Below are positions 26,024-33,740 of a stretch of DNA of 64,000 bases, piece after piece. The position numbers and the translations under genes were made by a program. The DNA is from Thalassococcus profundi. Lineage in GTDB: Bacteria > Pseudomonadota > Alphaproteobacteria > Rhodobacterales > Rhodobacteraceae. Below the pieces are notes generated by a model. That model was not told the origin of the DNA. It was given only the letters and a program-made list of their open reading frames with translations, and did not search any database. How positions within the stretch are numbered: the stretch's first letter is position 1; every line of letters begins with the position of its first letter. The stretch covers positions 62,001 through 126,000 of the forward strand of contig NZ_QPMK01000006.1 in assembly GCF_003344785.1 (NCBI RefSeq), given 5' to 3'.

Positions 26024-26041
26024 TGTGAAAAGAATATCACA
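26024..26041. promoter_or_regulatory. 18-bp inverted repeat, probable operator of the RpiR regulator
   Basis: TGTGA (26024-26028) and TCACA (26037-26041) flank an 8-bp A-rich spacer in the 116-bp gap between the divergent amidohydrolase and rpiR-like genes. Position is ideal for controlling both. CRP sites have a 6-bp spacer, so this is more likely a site for the local regulator. Confidence 0.6.
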
Positions 26042-26086
26042 GGGCGTCCGGTTCTGTTATAAATTGCTCAAAAGGTGGGGCCGCCG

Positions 26087-26959
26087 ATGGGAACCAGCAG
26101 CCAGACGATCGCCGAGCGCATCCAGAAACGGATGGACGATCTCACCCGTGCCGAGCGGCAGCTGGCGCTGTCGGTGCTGGAAAACTACCCGGCCTCCGGG
26201 CTTGGACCGCTGGCGTCGCTGGCCAAGAGCGCCAATGTCTCGGTGCCTACGGTCGCGCGCATGGTGCAGAAGCTGGGCTACAAGGGTTACCCGGATTTCC
26301 AGGCCGACCTGCGCGAAGAGCTGAGCGCCATCGCCAAGGGCCCCATCGCCAAGCACGAGACCTGGGCCGGGGCGGCGCCGTCCGAACATATCCTGAATCG
26401 CTTTACCGAAGCGGTGATCGACAACATCCGCACCACCATGGCGCATATCGACCCGGTGGCCTTCGACGACGCCTGCGCGCTGGTCGCGGACCGGTCTCGG
26501 CACCTTTATATCGTGGGCGGACGGGTCACGCATACGCTGGCCGAATACCTGTTCCTGCACATGCAGGTGATCCGGCCGAACCTGACCCATGTGCAGTCGA
26601 CCTCGAACACCTGGCCGCATTACCTGCTGAACGCAGGCGAAGGCGACGTATTCGTGGTCTTCGACGTGCGGCGCTACGAGAACAATACGCTGAAACTGGC
26701 CGAGCTTGCCCGCGAACGGGGCGCGAAGATCGTGCTGTTCACGGATCAGTGGCGCTCTCCGGTGCACCGCATGGCGGACATCTGCCTGACCAGCCAGATC
26801 ATCGTGCCTTCAGCCTGGGATTCTGCGACGACGACGATGCTGCTGGTGGAAAGCATGATCTCGGCGATCCAGACCCTGACATGGGACAGCACCCGCGACC
26901 GGATGGAAGAGCTCGAGGAGCTCTTCGACAAGACCAAGCTGTTTCGCAAGTTCACCTGA
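26087..26959 (+). CDS. RpiR-family transcriptional regulator (HTH plus SIS domain)
   Basis: 290 residues from the ATG at 26087, which sits behind AAAGGTGG; a GTG at 26075 in the same frame is an alternative. The N-terminal HTH_6 domain (about 1-80) has LGPLASLAKSANVSVPTVARMVQKLGY. The SIS domain (about 120-260) has LYIVGGRVTHTLAEYL and DVFVVFDVRRYEN. SIS domains bind phosphosugars or other metabolites as inducers. It is divergent from the long catabolic operon starting at 25970 and probably controls it. It converges with gspO, stops 12 bp apart. Confidence 0.92.
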   Translation: MGTSSQTIAERIQKRMDDLTRAERQLALSVLENYPASGLGPLASLAKSANVSVPTVARMVQKLGYKGYPDFQADLREELSAIAKGPIAKHETWAGAAPSEHILNRFTEAVIDNIRTTMAHIDPVAFDDACALVADRSRHLYIVGGRVTHTLAEYLFLHMQVIRPNLTHVQSTSNTWPHYLLNAGEGDVFVVFDVRRYENNTLKLAELARERGAKIVLFTDQWRSPVHRMADICLTSQIIVPSAWDSATTTMLLVESMISAIQTLTWDSTRDRMEELEELFDKTKLFRKFT

Positions 26960-26971
26960 CCGGGCGCGTGG

Positions 26972-27712
26972 TCAGGGCAGGACGACCCGCGCCAGCCACA
27001 CTAGCGCACCTGCCGCGCAGAGCGCCACGCCGAACGGTATCGGCCGGTCCGCGGTCCAGCCGCCGCGTGTAAGGGCCGCGGCGACCAACGCCGACAGCGC
27101 CGCCACCAGCACCAGCAGCGGCAGATCGGTGGGCGGCACCAGCGCGCCGAGCCCCGCCATGAGCTTCACATCCCCCAGCCCCAGCCCTTCGCGATGGCGC
27201 AGCGCGGAATAGACCAGCCGCAAGAGAAGAAAGCTGCCCGCGCCGATGGCCGCTCCGGAGAGCGCCAGTGCGGGATCGCCGTAAAGCCAGGCGTAGGCGA
27301 GGGCTGCCAGGAACAGCGGCGCGGTCAGGGGATCGGGCAGGCGGAAGTGAAACAGGTCTATGAGGGCAAGCGTCCAGAGCAGCCAGAGAACGAGCGCGAT
27401 CAGGGCCATTTGCAGGGGCGTATCGCCAACGATCACCGCCAGTACCGCCGACGCGGTGGCGGCGATCTCGGTGTAAAGAAGAGCTGGCGGGATCGCCGCG
27501 CCGCAAGTGCGGCAGCGGCCCCGGCGCCTGAGGTAGGACAGCACCGGGACGAGATCGCGCGCGCCCAGAATGGTGCCGCAGGACCGGCAGGCGGAGCGTG
27601 GGGCGACGACGCTGATGCCGCGCGGCAGACGGTCGATCACGACACCGAGGAATGACCCGGCCACCGGTGCGACGAGGATAAGCAACAGCGAAAACAGCGC
27701 GGTGTCTGTCAT
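26972..27712 (-). CDS. gspO: Type IV prepilin peptidase of the type II secretion system
   Basis: 246 residues. A short N-terminal cytoplasmic loop carries two zinc-type pairs, CRSCG and CRTCG. Active-site aspartates of the A24 aspartyl protease lie in the membrane-edge motif LIDLFHFRLPD and in GLGDVKLMAGLGA (GxGDxKLMA). Around seven to eight membrane spans. The enzyme cleaves and N-methylates the pseudopilins GspG-K encoded nearby. It is the last gene of the minus arm, separated from gspD by 184 bp that contains no convincing gene. Confidence 0.95.
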   Translation of the reverse strand: MTDTALFSLLLILVAPVAGSFLGVVIDRLPRGISVVAPRSACRSCGTILGARDLVPVLSYLRRRGRCRTCGAAIPPALLYTEIAATASAVLAVIVGDTPLQMALIALVLWLLWTLALIDLFHFRLPDPLTAPLFLAALAYAWLYGDPALALSGAAIGAGSFLLLRLVYSALRHREGLGLGDVKLMAGLGALVPPTDLPLLVLVAALSALVAAALTRGGWTADRPIPFGVALCAAGALVWLARVVLP

Positions 27713-27896
27713 CCCGCGACCTGTCGGGCGCCGGGGCGGCGGATGTCCAACTTTGCCAAGACGTTTCGACCTTCGGCGCGGCGCCGAGGACATGGCGGCG
27801 GGGGACCGAGCCGGTGCGGGTGGAATCGGGTCACCGAAAAACGATCCGTCCGGCTGCAGCCGCAAAGACGAATAGCCCGTCGCATCGCGCCGCCGG

Positions 27897-29816
27897 TCAA
27901 TACAGCCCGTTGATTTCGAGCGGCAGCTTTTCGACCTTGCGTTCCTTGAGCAGGCTGCGCGGCGGTTCGGCGGCATCGGCGTGCCGCAGCTTCTGGTACT
28001 TGCGTTGCGCCACGGCCTGCGCCTTGTGGTCGCTGTCGATGATCGTCGGGCGCATGAAGACAAAGAGCGTCCGCCGCGTCAGGTCGCGGCTGCGCGACTT
28101 GAAGAGCTCGCCCAGCACCGGCACGTCGCCGAGGCCCGGCACCTTGGAATCCGATTCCAGCTGGTCGTCGGTGATCAGTCCGCCCAGCACCACGGTGCCG
28201 CCGTCCTGCGCCTGCACGGTGGTCTCGATGACCCGGCGGTTGGTGATAAGATCCGCCGCACCCGCCACGTTGGCATTGACCAGCGACGACACTTCCTGCG
28301 CGATCTCGAGCCGGACGATGCCGTTCGAGGTCACGCGCGGCAGCACCTGCATGGTGATTCCGACATCGCGCCGCTCGATCGTGGTGAAGGGCGTCAGCGT
28401 GTTGCCGTCGGTGGCAAAGCTGCCGGTGCGGAACGGCACGTTCTGGCCGACCACGATGGTCGCCGACTTGTTGTCCATGGTGGTGATCGACGGGGTCGAC
28501 AGCAGGTTGGCCGAGGTCGATTGCGACAGTGCCTGGACGAGCATGCCGAAATTGTCCTGTGCGCCACCCACGGTCAGGCCGGTGGCGAGCCCGCTGGCCT
28601 GCGACACGCCGAGCGCTGCCAGCACGTTGCCCAGCGACGCGCCGCCGTTGCCGAAGGACGTGGCGGCGATGCCGCGGTTGGGCAGGTTGTCTCCCAGACC
28701 CAGCTGCACGCCCAGCCGCGCGGCCATTTCGCCCGACACCTCGACGATGGCCGCCTCGATCATCACCTGCGCGCGGCGCTGGTCCAGAGCGGCCACCAGC
28801 TGCGAGACTTCCTCGATCTGCCGGGACGTGCCGCGGATGACGATGGAATTGGTCGCGGTCGAGGCCTGCACGGAAACTTCGGGCGCCGGGCCGGTTGGCA
28901 CTGGTGCGCCTTCCTCCACTGCTTCGGCCACCGGGTTTGTCAGGTCGACGCCGCCCTGCAGCGTGTTGCTGACGATCTCCGCCACGACTTCGGCATCGCC
29001 GTATTTCAGCCCGTAGATATAGGTCCGAAGCTCTTCGCGCGGGTTGTTGCGCGGCGGCACGTCCATATCGCGGGCCAGGTCGCGGATCTGGTTGATGTCG
29101 CGTTCGGTGCCGCGCACCAGAAGCGTGTTCGATCCGGGATCGACCGACAGTCGTGCGCCGGTGCCGGAATTGCCCAGCACCTCGCGGATGGCGGCAATGA
29201 CTGCCGTCGCCTCGGCATAGGAAAAGCGCACCACTTCGGTGCGCAGGTCGGTGGGCCCGTCGAAGGTGCGCGCGATCTCGGCGATGCGGGCGACGTTGGC
29301 CGCGGTGTCGGTGATGATGATGGCGTTGGGATCGGGCAGCGCCTCGATATATCCGGCCTCGTCCACCAGCGGGCGCAGCACGCGCACCGCCTCTTCGGCG
29401 GGCAGGCGGTCGAGCGGCAGGAGCTGGGTCACCACGTCCTGACTGCCGGGGGTGCCGGCGCGCGGCGCGACGCCCTTGGACCGCGCTTGCGCTTCGGTCA
29501 CCACTTCCCAGACGACGCCGCTTTCAACGGCGACGAAGCCGCGGACCCGCAGGATCGACTGAAAGAGCGACCAGACCCCGTCCTGCGTCAACGGCTGGGC
29601 CGAGACCACCGTAACCTCACCGGTCAGCGCCGGGTCCAGAACCAGCGTGCGGCCGGTGATTTCGGACACCTGTTCGGCCAGGACAGAGATCTCGGTGTTG
29701 CGCAGGTTGATGACGAAGGGCCCATCTCCCGGCGCCTGCGCCGACGCGGGCAGGGCCAGCCAGGTCAGGACCAGCAGGCAGATCGTCCGCAATGTCGCCG
29801 TGATGCCGCCGCGCAT
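27897..29816 (-). CDS. gspD: Type II secretion system secretin (outer-membrane channel)
   Basis: 639 residues. A Sec signal peptide ends near ASA-QAP. The N0 domain starts at about residue 33 (FVINLRNTEISVLAEQVS), N1-N3 repeats follow (ITDTAANVARIAEIARTFD, LLVRGTERDINQIRDL, IVIRGTSRQIEEV). The secretin core (about 360-600) has VEVSGEMAARLGVQ, LSTPSITTMDNKSATIVVGQNVPF and GLITDDQLESDSKVPGLGDVPVLGELF-type signatures. No lipobox. The C-terminal 45 residues form a charged tail where pilotin-binding S-domains usually lie. It begins 10 bp after gspC. Confidence 0.97.
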   Translation of the reverse strand: MRGGITATLRTICLLVLTWLALPASAQAPGDGPFVINLRNTEISVLAEQVSEITGRTLVLDPALTGEVTVVSAQPLTQDGVWSLFQSILRVRGFVAVESGVVWEVVTEAQARSKGVAPRAGTPGSQDVVTQLLPLDRLPAEEAVRVLRPLVDEAGYIEALPDPNAIIITDTAANVARIAEIARTFDGPTDLRTEVVRFSYAEATAVIAAIREVLGNSGTGARLSVDPGSNTLLVRGTERDINQIRDLARDMDVPPRNNPREELRTYIYGLKYGDAEVVAEIVSNTLQGGVDLTNPVAEAVEEGAPVPTGPAPEVSVQASTATNSIVIRGTSRQIEEVSQLVAALDQRRAQVMIEAAIVEVSGEMAARLGVQLGLGDNLPNRGIAATSFGNGGASLGNVLAALGVSQASGLATGLTVGGAQDNFGMLVQALSQSTSANLLSTPSITTMDNKSATIVVGQNVPFRTGSFATDGNTLTPFTTIERRDVGITMQVLPRVTSNGIVRLEIAQEVSSLVNANVAGAADLITNRRVIETTVQAQDGGTVVLGGLITDDQLESDSKVPGLGDVPVLGELFKSRSRDLTRRTLFVFMRPTIIDSDHKAQAVAQRKYQKLRHADAAEPPRSLLKERKVEKLPLEINGLY

Positions 29817-29826
29817 TCGGGCCCCT

Positions 29827-30717
29827 TTACCGCAACGGGAAGGACATCATCATCGTGCGCCCCTCCCGGACTATTTCGAGACGGGCGAAACCGGATGCGG
29901 CCACCTCGTCATACAGAATTCTGTCGCGCTGCGGATCGCCGACTTGCTGCCCATTGACCCGGGTGACCACATCGCCGCTTCGCAGACCGGCCAAGGTGAC
30001 CCCGATGTTCGGATTTTCAGTGATCGTATAGCCGTTCTCCGAGGGCTCCAAACCAATCGTTTCCAGCACCGCATCGGGATTGCGGATGATGCGTTCCCGC
30101 CACAGGTCGATATAGCCGTCGATATCCTCGGGCGGCGGGGCCTCGCGCAAGTCGAGCGACCCGCGTCCCTTGACCAGCGAGTCGCGCAGACGTGCCATCG
30201 GGTCGAGGGTTTCCGCGTCCTGCGCGGCCACCTCTTCGGTCCCCGGCTCTGCCACCGCGTCGGTAAAGCTCAGGCGCAGTTGCGCGCCGCCGCGGGACAG
30301 GATGACGTATTGCCCGGCGATCTCGGTCAGCAGGACGCCCTCGGCCACATCGTCGCCCAGCAGGTAGGCCGAGGTGCGTCCGTTCCGCGCGATGAAGGCA
30401 CGCGACCGCGATGCGTCGCTGTCAACGAGGACGCCGCGCAGGGTGAGGCCGAGCCCGGCGATGTCGCTGACGTCGCCGCTGTCCGGCGACGCCGGGGCCG
30501 GGGCGCTGCTGCCGAACGGTGCCAGCGCCTGGATCGCGTTCACGCTGCCGGTCGCGCCCGCACCTGCGTCGCCGCCGGCAGGGGCGCGCAGCGGCTCTGC
30601 CGTCGCGGTCACGCGGCCCGCGAGGTGCCAGCCCAGCTGCGTGGCCGGACCGGCCAGCGAAAAGGCCGCCAGGACCACAGCCACGAGCACCACAGCCCAG
30701 AGATAGAGCGCTTTCAT
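29827..30717 (-). CDS. gspC: Type II secretion system inner-membrane protein GspC with PDZ domain
   Basis: 296 residues. One N-terminal membrane anchor (about 5-25, WAVVLVAVVLAAFSLAG), a proline/alanine-rich linker, an HR-type domain (DIAGLGLTLRGVLVDSDASRSRAFI, about 85-150), and a C-terminal PDZ domain (about 220-296, IGVTLAGLRSGDVVTRVNGQQV). GspC links the inner-membrane platform to the secretin N0 domain. It overlaps gspI (ATGA) upstream and precedes gspD by 10 bp. Confidence 0.93.
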   Translation of the reverse strand: MKALYLWAVVLVAVVLAAFSLAGPATQLGWHLAGRVTATAEPLRAPAGGDAGAGATGSVNAIQALAPFGSSAPAPASPDSGDVSDIAGLGLTLRGVLVDSDASRSRAFIARNGRTSAYLLGDDVAEGVLLTEIAGQYVILSRGGAQLRLSFTDAVAEPGTEEVAAQDAETLDPMARLRDSLVKGRGSLDLREAPPPEDIDGYIDLWRERIIRNPDAVLETIGLEPSENGYTITENPNIGVTLAGLRSGDVVTRVNGQQVGDPQRDRILYDEVAASGFARLEIVREGRTMMMSFPLR

Positions 30718-31070
30718 CGGGTCCCCTCCAGGTAGCCGGTCAGCGTCACCAGCCCGCCCGCGTCCCCGGCACGTGCGACGGCGACCCGGACCTCGTCGAG
30801 CCCGGTGTCGGGCAGGGGGCGGCGCGCCACGTCGACGTCCCAGTCCGCGCCCAGCATCCGTTGCCAGGCCGGATCGAGCGGCAGGCCCAGCGAGAGCGCG
30901 CTTAGGGCGTTCTCGGCGACCCAGCGCGCGGCGATCCGGTCTTCGAGCGCGGTCGTCTGGGCGGCGTGCCGCTCGACCGCGGTCAGGAGCGTCACGCTAC
31001 CCACCGCGAGGATCGCCATGGCGACCAGTGTTTCGATAAGGGTAAAGCCGGAGTCGGTGCGTGCGGTCAT
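30714..31070 (-). CDS. gspI: Type II secretion minor pseudopilin GspI
   Basis: 118 residues from the ATG at 31070. The prepilin leader is MTARTDSG followed by FTLIETLVAMAILAVGSV: cleavage after Gly8, with Glu at +5. The hydrophobic N-terminal helix and the short C-terminal domain fit GspI, and order H-I-C supports it. Both ends overlap neighbours by ATGA. Confidence 0.92.
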   Translation of the reverse strand: MTARTDSGFTLIETLVAMAILAVGSVTLLTAVERHAAQTTALEDRIAARWVAENALSALSLGLPLDPAWQRMLGADWDVDVARRPLPDTGLDEVRVAVARAGDAGGLVTLTGYLEGTR

Positions 31071-31555
31071 GGCAGCGTCTCCGCGCTGGCGGAGAATCCG
31101 TCGAAGCGAACCTCGAGAGTGCCTCCCTCGGTCGCGAGTTCGAAGACGGCCGCATCCTCGCCCCCACCGTCCAGCGCCGATGTGATGCGGAACGCACCCG
31201 CCCGCGCGCCGGGATCGCGCCGCAGGATGACGCCGTTGGCCAGGACGTGATGGTCGGCGAGGGCTTGTACCGCGTGCGGGCGCCAGTCGGACCCGTCCCA
31301 TTGCGCAAAGGCATAGCCATCCTCGCGCCAGTCCATCCGGGCCGTGCGCCCGTCGATCACGGCGCGTTCCGCCGCGATGTCCAGCCGCGCGGCCAGAAGC
31401 GCTGCCTCCTGTGCGGCGTCGCGGCGTTGGCCCGGCTGACCGACCGTCAGGGCCGCGGCACCGGCCAGCACGCCGACCACCACCAACACCACCAGCAGTT
31501 CGATCAGCGTGACCCCGGCGTCGCCGGGTCGCGGCGGATGGGCCGCCCGCGCCAT
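31067..31555 (-). CDS. gspH: Type II secretion minor pseudopilin GspH
   Basis: 162 residues. The leader ends in PGDAG, then VTLIELLVVLVVVGVLAG with Glu at +5. The remaining domain with REDGYAFAQW and RFDGFSASAETLP fits GspH. Located between gspG and gspI with 4-bp or 3-bp overlaps on both sides. Confidence 0.91.
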   Translation of the reverse strand: MARAAHPPRPGDAGVTLIELLVVLVVVGVLAGAAALTVGQPGQRRDAAQEAALLAARLDIAAERAVIDGRTARMDWREDGYAFAQWDGSDWRPHAVQALADHHVLANGVILRRDPGARAGAFRITSALDGGGEDAAVFELATEGGTLEVRFDGFSASAETLP

Positions 31556-32016
31556 CAGTTCGACGCGGCGCGCTGGGCGTTCAGCGGAATATCGGCATTG
31601 ACGCTGTCGCCGCCCGGTCGGCCATCGGCGCCGAGGCTCACCAGGTCGTAATCGCCGGTCTGACCCGGCGACCGGTAGACATACGCGTTGCCCCAGGGGT
31701 CTTCGGGCGTGACCTCGAGATAGCCGTCGGGCGACCAGTTCTCGGGCACCGGCGGGGTCGACGGCGGGCTGACCAGGGCCTGCAAGCCTTGCGAGGTCGT
31801 GGGGTACGTGCGATTGTCGAGCCGGTAGAGTTCCAGCGCGCTGGCGATGGACCGCAGGTCGGTCTCGGCGACGGTGACCCGCGCCTCGTCCGGTCGGCCG
31901 ATCACGTTGGGAACGACCATGGCGGCGATGACGGCGATGATCACCAGCACGACCATCATCTCGATCAGCGTGACCCCGGCATCGCGGGGCGTGGCAGACT
32001 GTTTTTTCGGGGCCAT
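31555..32016 (-). CDS. gspG: Type II secretion major pseudopilin GspG
   Basis: 153 residues from the ATG at 32016. Leader MAPKKQSATPRDAG, then VTLIEMMVVLVIIAVIAAMV. The mature domain has the GspG hallmarks: LRSIASALELYRLDNRTYPTT, GLQALVS, DPWGNAYVYRSPG and the calcium-site loop GDYDLVSLGADGRPGG. It forms the periplasmic pseudopilus. First gene of the minus-strand arm G-H-I-C-D; the open frame upstream of 32016 belongs to nothing recognisable. Confidence 0.96.
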   Translation of the reverse strand: MAPKKQSATPRDAGVTLIEMMVVLVIIAVIAAMVVPNVIGRPDEARVTVAETDLRSIASALELYRLDNRTYPTTSQGLQALVSPPSTPPVPENWSPDGYLEVTPEDPWGNAYVYRSPGQTGDYDLVSLGADGRPGGDSVNADIPLNAQRAASN

Positions 32017-32103
32017 GAAACTTAATCCTCGGGCTTGCGTGATTGCCAGCAAGACCTCCGCAGTTTCGACCAATGTCACACAGTCGACGATATCACAGAA
32101 TTG

Positions 32104-32117
32104 CCCTTTGCAAAGGG
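32104..32117. promoter_or_regulatory. Perfect 14-bp palindrome between the divergent gsp arms
   Basis: CCCTTTG (32104-32110) is directly followed by its reverse complement CAAAGGG (32111-32117). It lies in the 105-bp gap separating the gspG start (32016) and the gspL start (32122), so one bound dimeric regulator could control both arms. It also contains the AAAGGG that may serve as gspL Shine-Dalgarno, so regulator binding or RNA folding could affect translation. Confidence 0.5.
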
Positions 32118-32121
32118 AAAA

Positions 32122-33288
32122 ATGATGGAAAAATCGGGGGTTATGAGGATGCCGCAGGCTGCTTTCGCGGCCTCTGATCCCGTTGTCGATGCCGCGCCCG
32201 CGCCGGTTCGACCCGTGCCGCAGGCGCTGGCGCGGGATCGGCTGGTGGCGTCGCTGGGGCCAGCCGCGGCGGACCGGATCCGCATCGTGCCCGCCGAAGC
32301 GGTCAGCCTCTTCCGCCTCGATCTGCCGATCCGCGGCAGCCGTCAGCGCCTTGCGGCGCTGCCCTTCGCGCTCGAGGACAGGCTGGCGGGGCCCATCGAC
32401 GGCCTGCATTTCGCGCTCTGCGACGGGGCGGGCGGTCCGGGGGTTCTGGCTGCGGTCATCTCCCGCGATGCCCTGCTTGCAGAGCGGGACGCGGCGGATG
32501 GACAGCAGCTCGTGCCCGAATGTCTGACGCTGCCCGTGCCCGCCGCGGCCGAGACCGGCGCGATGCGCTGGGCGGTCTGCCGCGAAGGCGACCGCGCCCT
32601 GGTGCGGCTGTCGGACGGCACCGGTTTCGCCGCGCAGATCGGGGTTCTGAGCCACCTCTGGCGCCACGCGGGCGAACCCGAGGTGACCAGTTTCGGCGCC
32701 GCGCTGCCGTCGGACATGCGCTGGTCCGACGCCGAAGCGGGTGCCGAGATACCGGATGCGGCGACCCTCGCCACCGATCTGAGGCAAGGCGCCTTTGCGC
32801 CGGACCGCGGCCTTGCGCGGCCGCTCCGGGCGCTGGCGGCGGTCGTAGCGCTGGCGGCGCTGGCGCATCTCGGGCTGGCCTATGCCGACCTGCGGGCGCA
32901 GCGCGCGCTGGCGGAGGGTCTGCGCATCGAGGCGCAGCGCCTGCTGGCCGAGCGCATCCCCGAAGCCACAATCTACGACGATCCGCGACTCCTGATGGCC
33001 AGCCTCGCGCGGTCCGGCAGCAGCGGCACAGGCGGCGTGCTGCCGGTGTTCGAAACCGCAGCGGACGCGCTGCTGGCGGCGGGGCGTCCCGTCTCTGTGC
33101 GCAGCCTGTCCTGGTCCGACCGCAGCGGCGCGCTGACCCTTCAGGTCGAGGCCGCGCGGCTCGAGGACATCCAGCGCATGGAGGAAGCGCTGCGCGGCGC
33201 GGGCCTTTCGGTGACCGCCGGCACCGCCACCCAGGCCGAGGGCGCCGCACAGGCCGAACTGGTCCTGCGCGGGGGGGGAGACGGATGA
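32122..33288 (+). CDS. gspL: Type II secretion system platform protein GspL
   Basis: About 388 residues. The cytoplasmic N-terminal part (about 1-240) has the actin-like-fold features of GspL (VSLFRLDLPIRGSRQRLAALPFALEDRL). One membrane helix (about 245-265, LRALAAVVALAALAHLGLAYA) precedes a periplasmic ferredoxin-like domain. GspL recruits the GspE ATPase. ATG at 32122 follows CAAAGGG; a start at 32146 is an alternative. Sequence conservation is low, so the assignment leans on topology and on its position before gspM and gspE. Confidence 0.88.
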   Translation: MMEKSGVMRMPQAAFAASDPVVDAAPAPVRPVPQALARDRLVASLGPAAADRIRIVPAEAVSLFRLDLPIRGSRQRLAALPFALEDRLAGPIDGLHFALCDGAGGPGVLAAVISRDALLAERDAADGQQLVPECLTLPVPAAAETGAMRWAVCREGDRALVRLSDGTGFAAQIGVLSHLWRHAGEPEVTSFGAALPSDMRWSDAEAGAEIPDAATLATDLRQGAFAPDRGLARPLRALAAVVALAALAHLGLAYADLRAQRALAEGLRIEAQRLLAERIPEATIYDDPRLLMASLARSGSSGTGGVLPVFETAADALLAAGRPVSVRSLSWSDRSGALTLQVEAARLEDIQRMEEALRGAGLSVTAGTATQAEGAAQAELVLRGGGDG

Positions 33289-33740
33289 CCGGTTTTTCTT
33301 CCCTGTCCCGCCGCGAGCGGGTGATGGTGCTGGGCGGCGGCGCGCTGATGATCGCGCTGTCGCTGTGGCGCTTTGGCTGGCAGCCGGTGCAGGCCGAGCG
33401 CGCGCAGCTTGCCCAGGATATGGAGCGCTACCTCACCCTGATGTCCGTGGCCGACCAGGCGCAGCAGCCCCGCGCGGCAGATTCGGCGCCGCGCGACACC
33501 CGGCCCTTGCCGCTGCGCGTGACCCAAAGCGCCGATGCGGCGGGGCTGAACCTCACCCGCCTCGCGCCCGAAAACGGAGCGTTGCAGGTCACGCTGGCCG
33601 AGGCAGACTTCGCTGCCGTGATCGACTGGATCGCGGCGCTGGAGTCGCAGGCGGCCGTCCGTGTCACCGTCCTGTCGCTGGACCGGCTGCCCGCGCCCGG
33701 GCGCGTGTCCGCCCGGATGACGCTGGAGGAAGCGACATGA
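33285..33740 (+). CDS. gspM: Type II secretion system platform protein GspM
   Basis: 151 residues: short basic N-terminus (SRRERVMVLGG), one membrane helix (about 12-30), an amphipathic stretch, then a small periplasmic domain ending ALESQAAVRVTVLSLDR. This is the canonical GspM layout. ATGA overlaps with gspL before and gspE after. Confidence 0.88.
   Translation: MTGFSSLSRRERVMVLGGGALMIALSLWRFGWQPVQAERAQLAQDMERYLTLMSVADQAQQPRAADSAPRDTRPLPLRVTQSADAAGLNLTRLAPENGALQVTLAEADFAAVIDWIAALESQAAVRVTVLSLDRLPAPGRVSARMTLEEAT

Noticed and set aside
26024-26041. CRP/Fnr binding site
   Set aside because: Half-sites resemble CRP but the spacer is 8 bp instead of 6, and the location fits the local RpiR regulator better.
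27713-27896. Small minus-strand frame between gspD and gspO
   Set aside because: About 63 codons with no ribosome-binding site, signal or family motif; Arg/Pro-rich shadow composition. GspN would be larger.
32035-32121. Earlier start for gspL
   Set aside because: It would add 29 residues unlike GspL across the divergent promoter and the palindrome; the ATG at 32122 follows AAAGGG.
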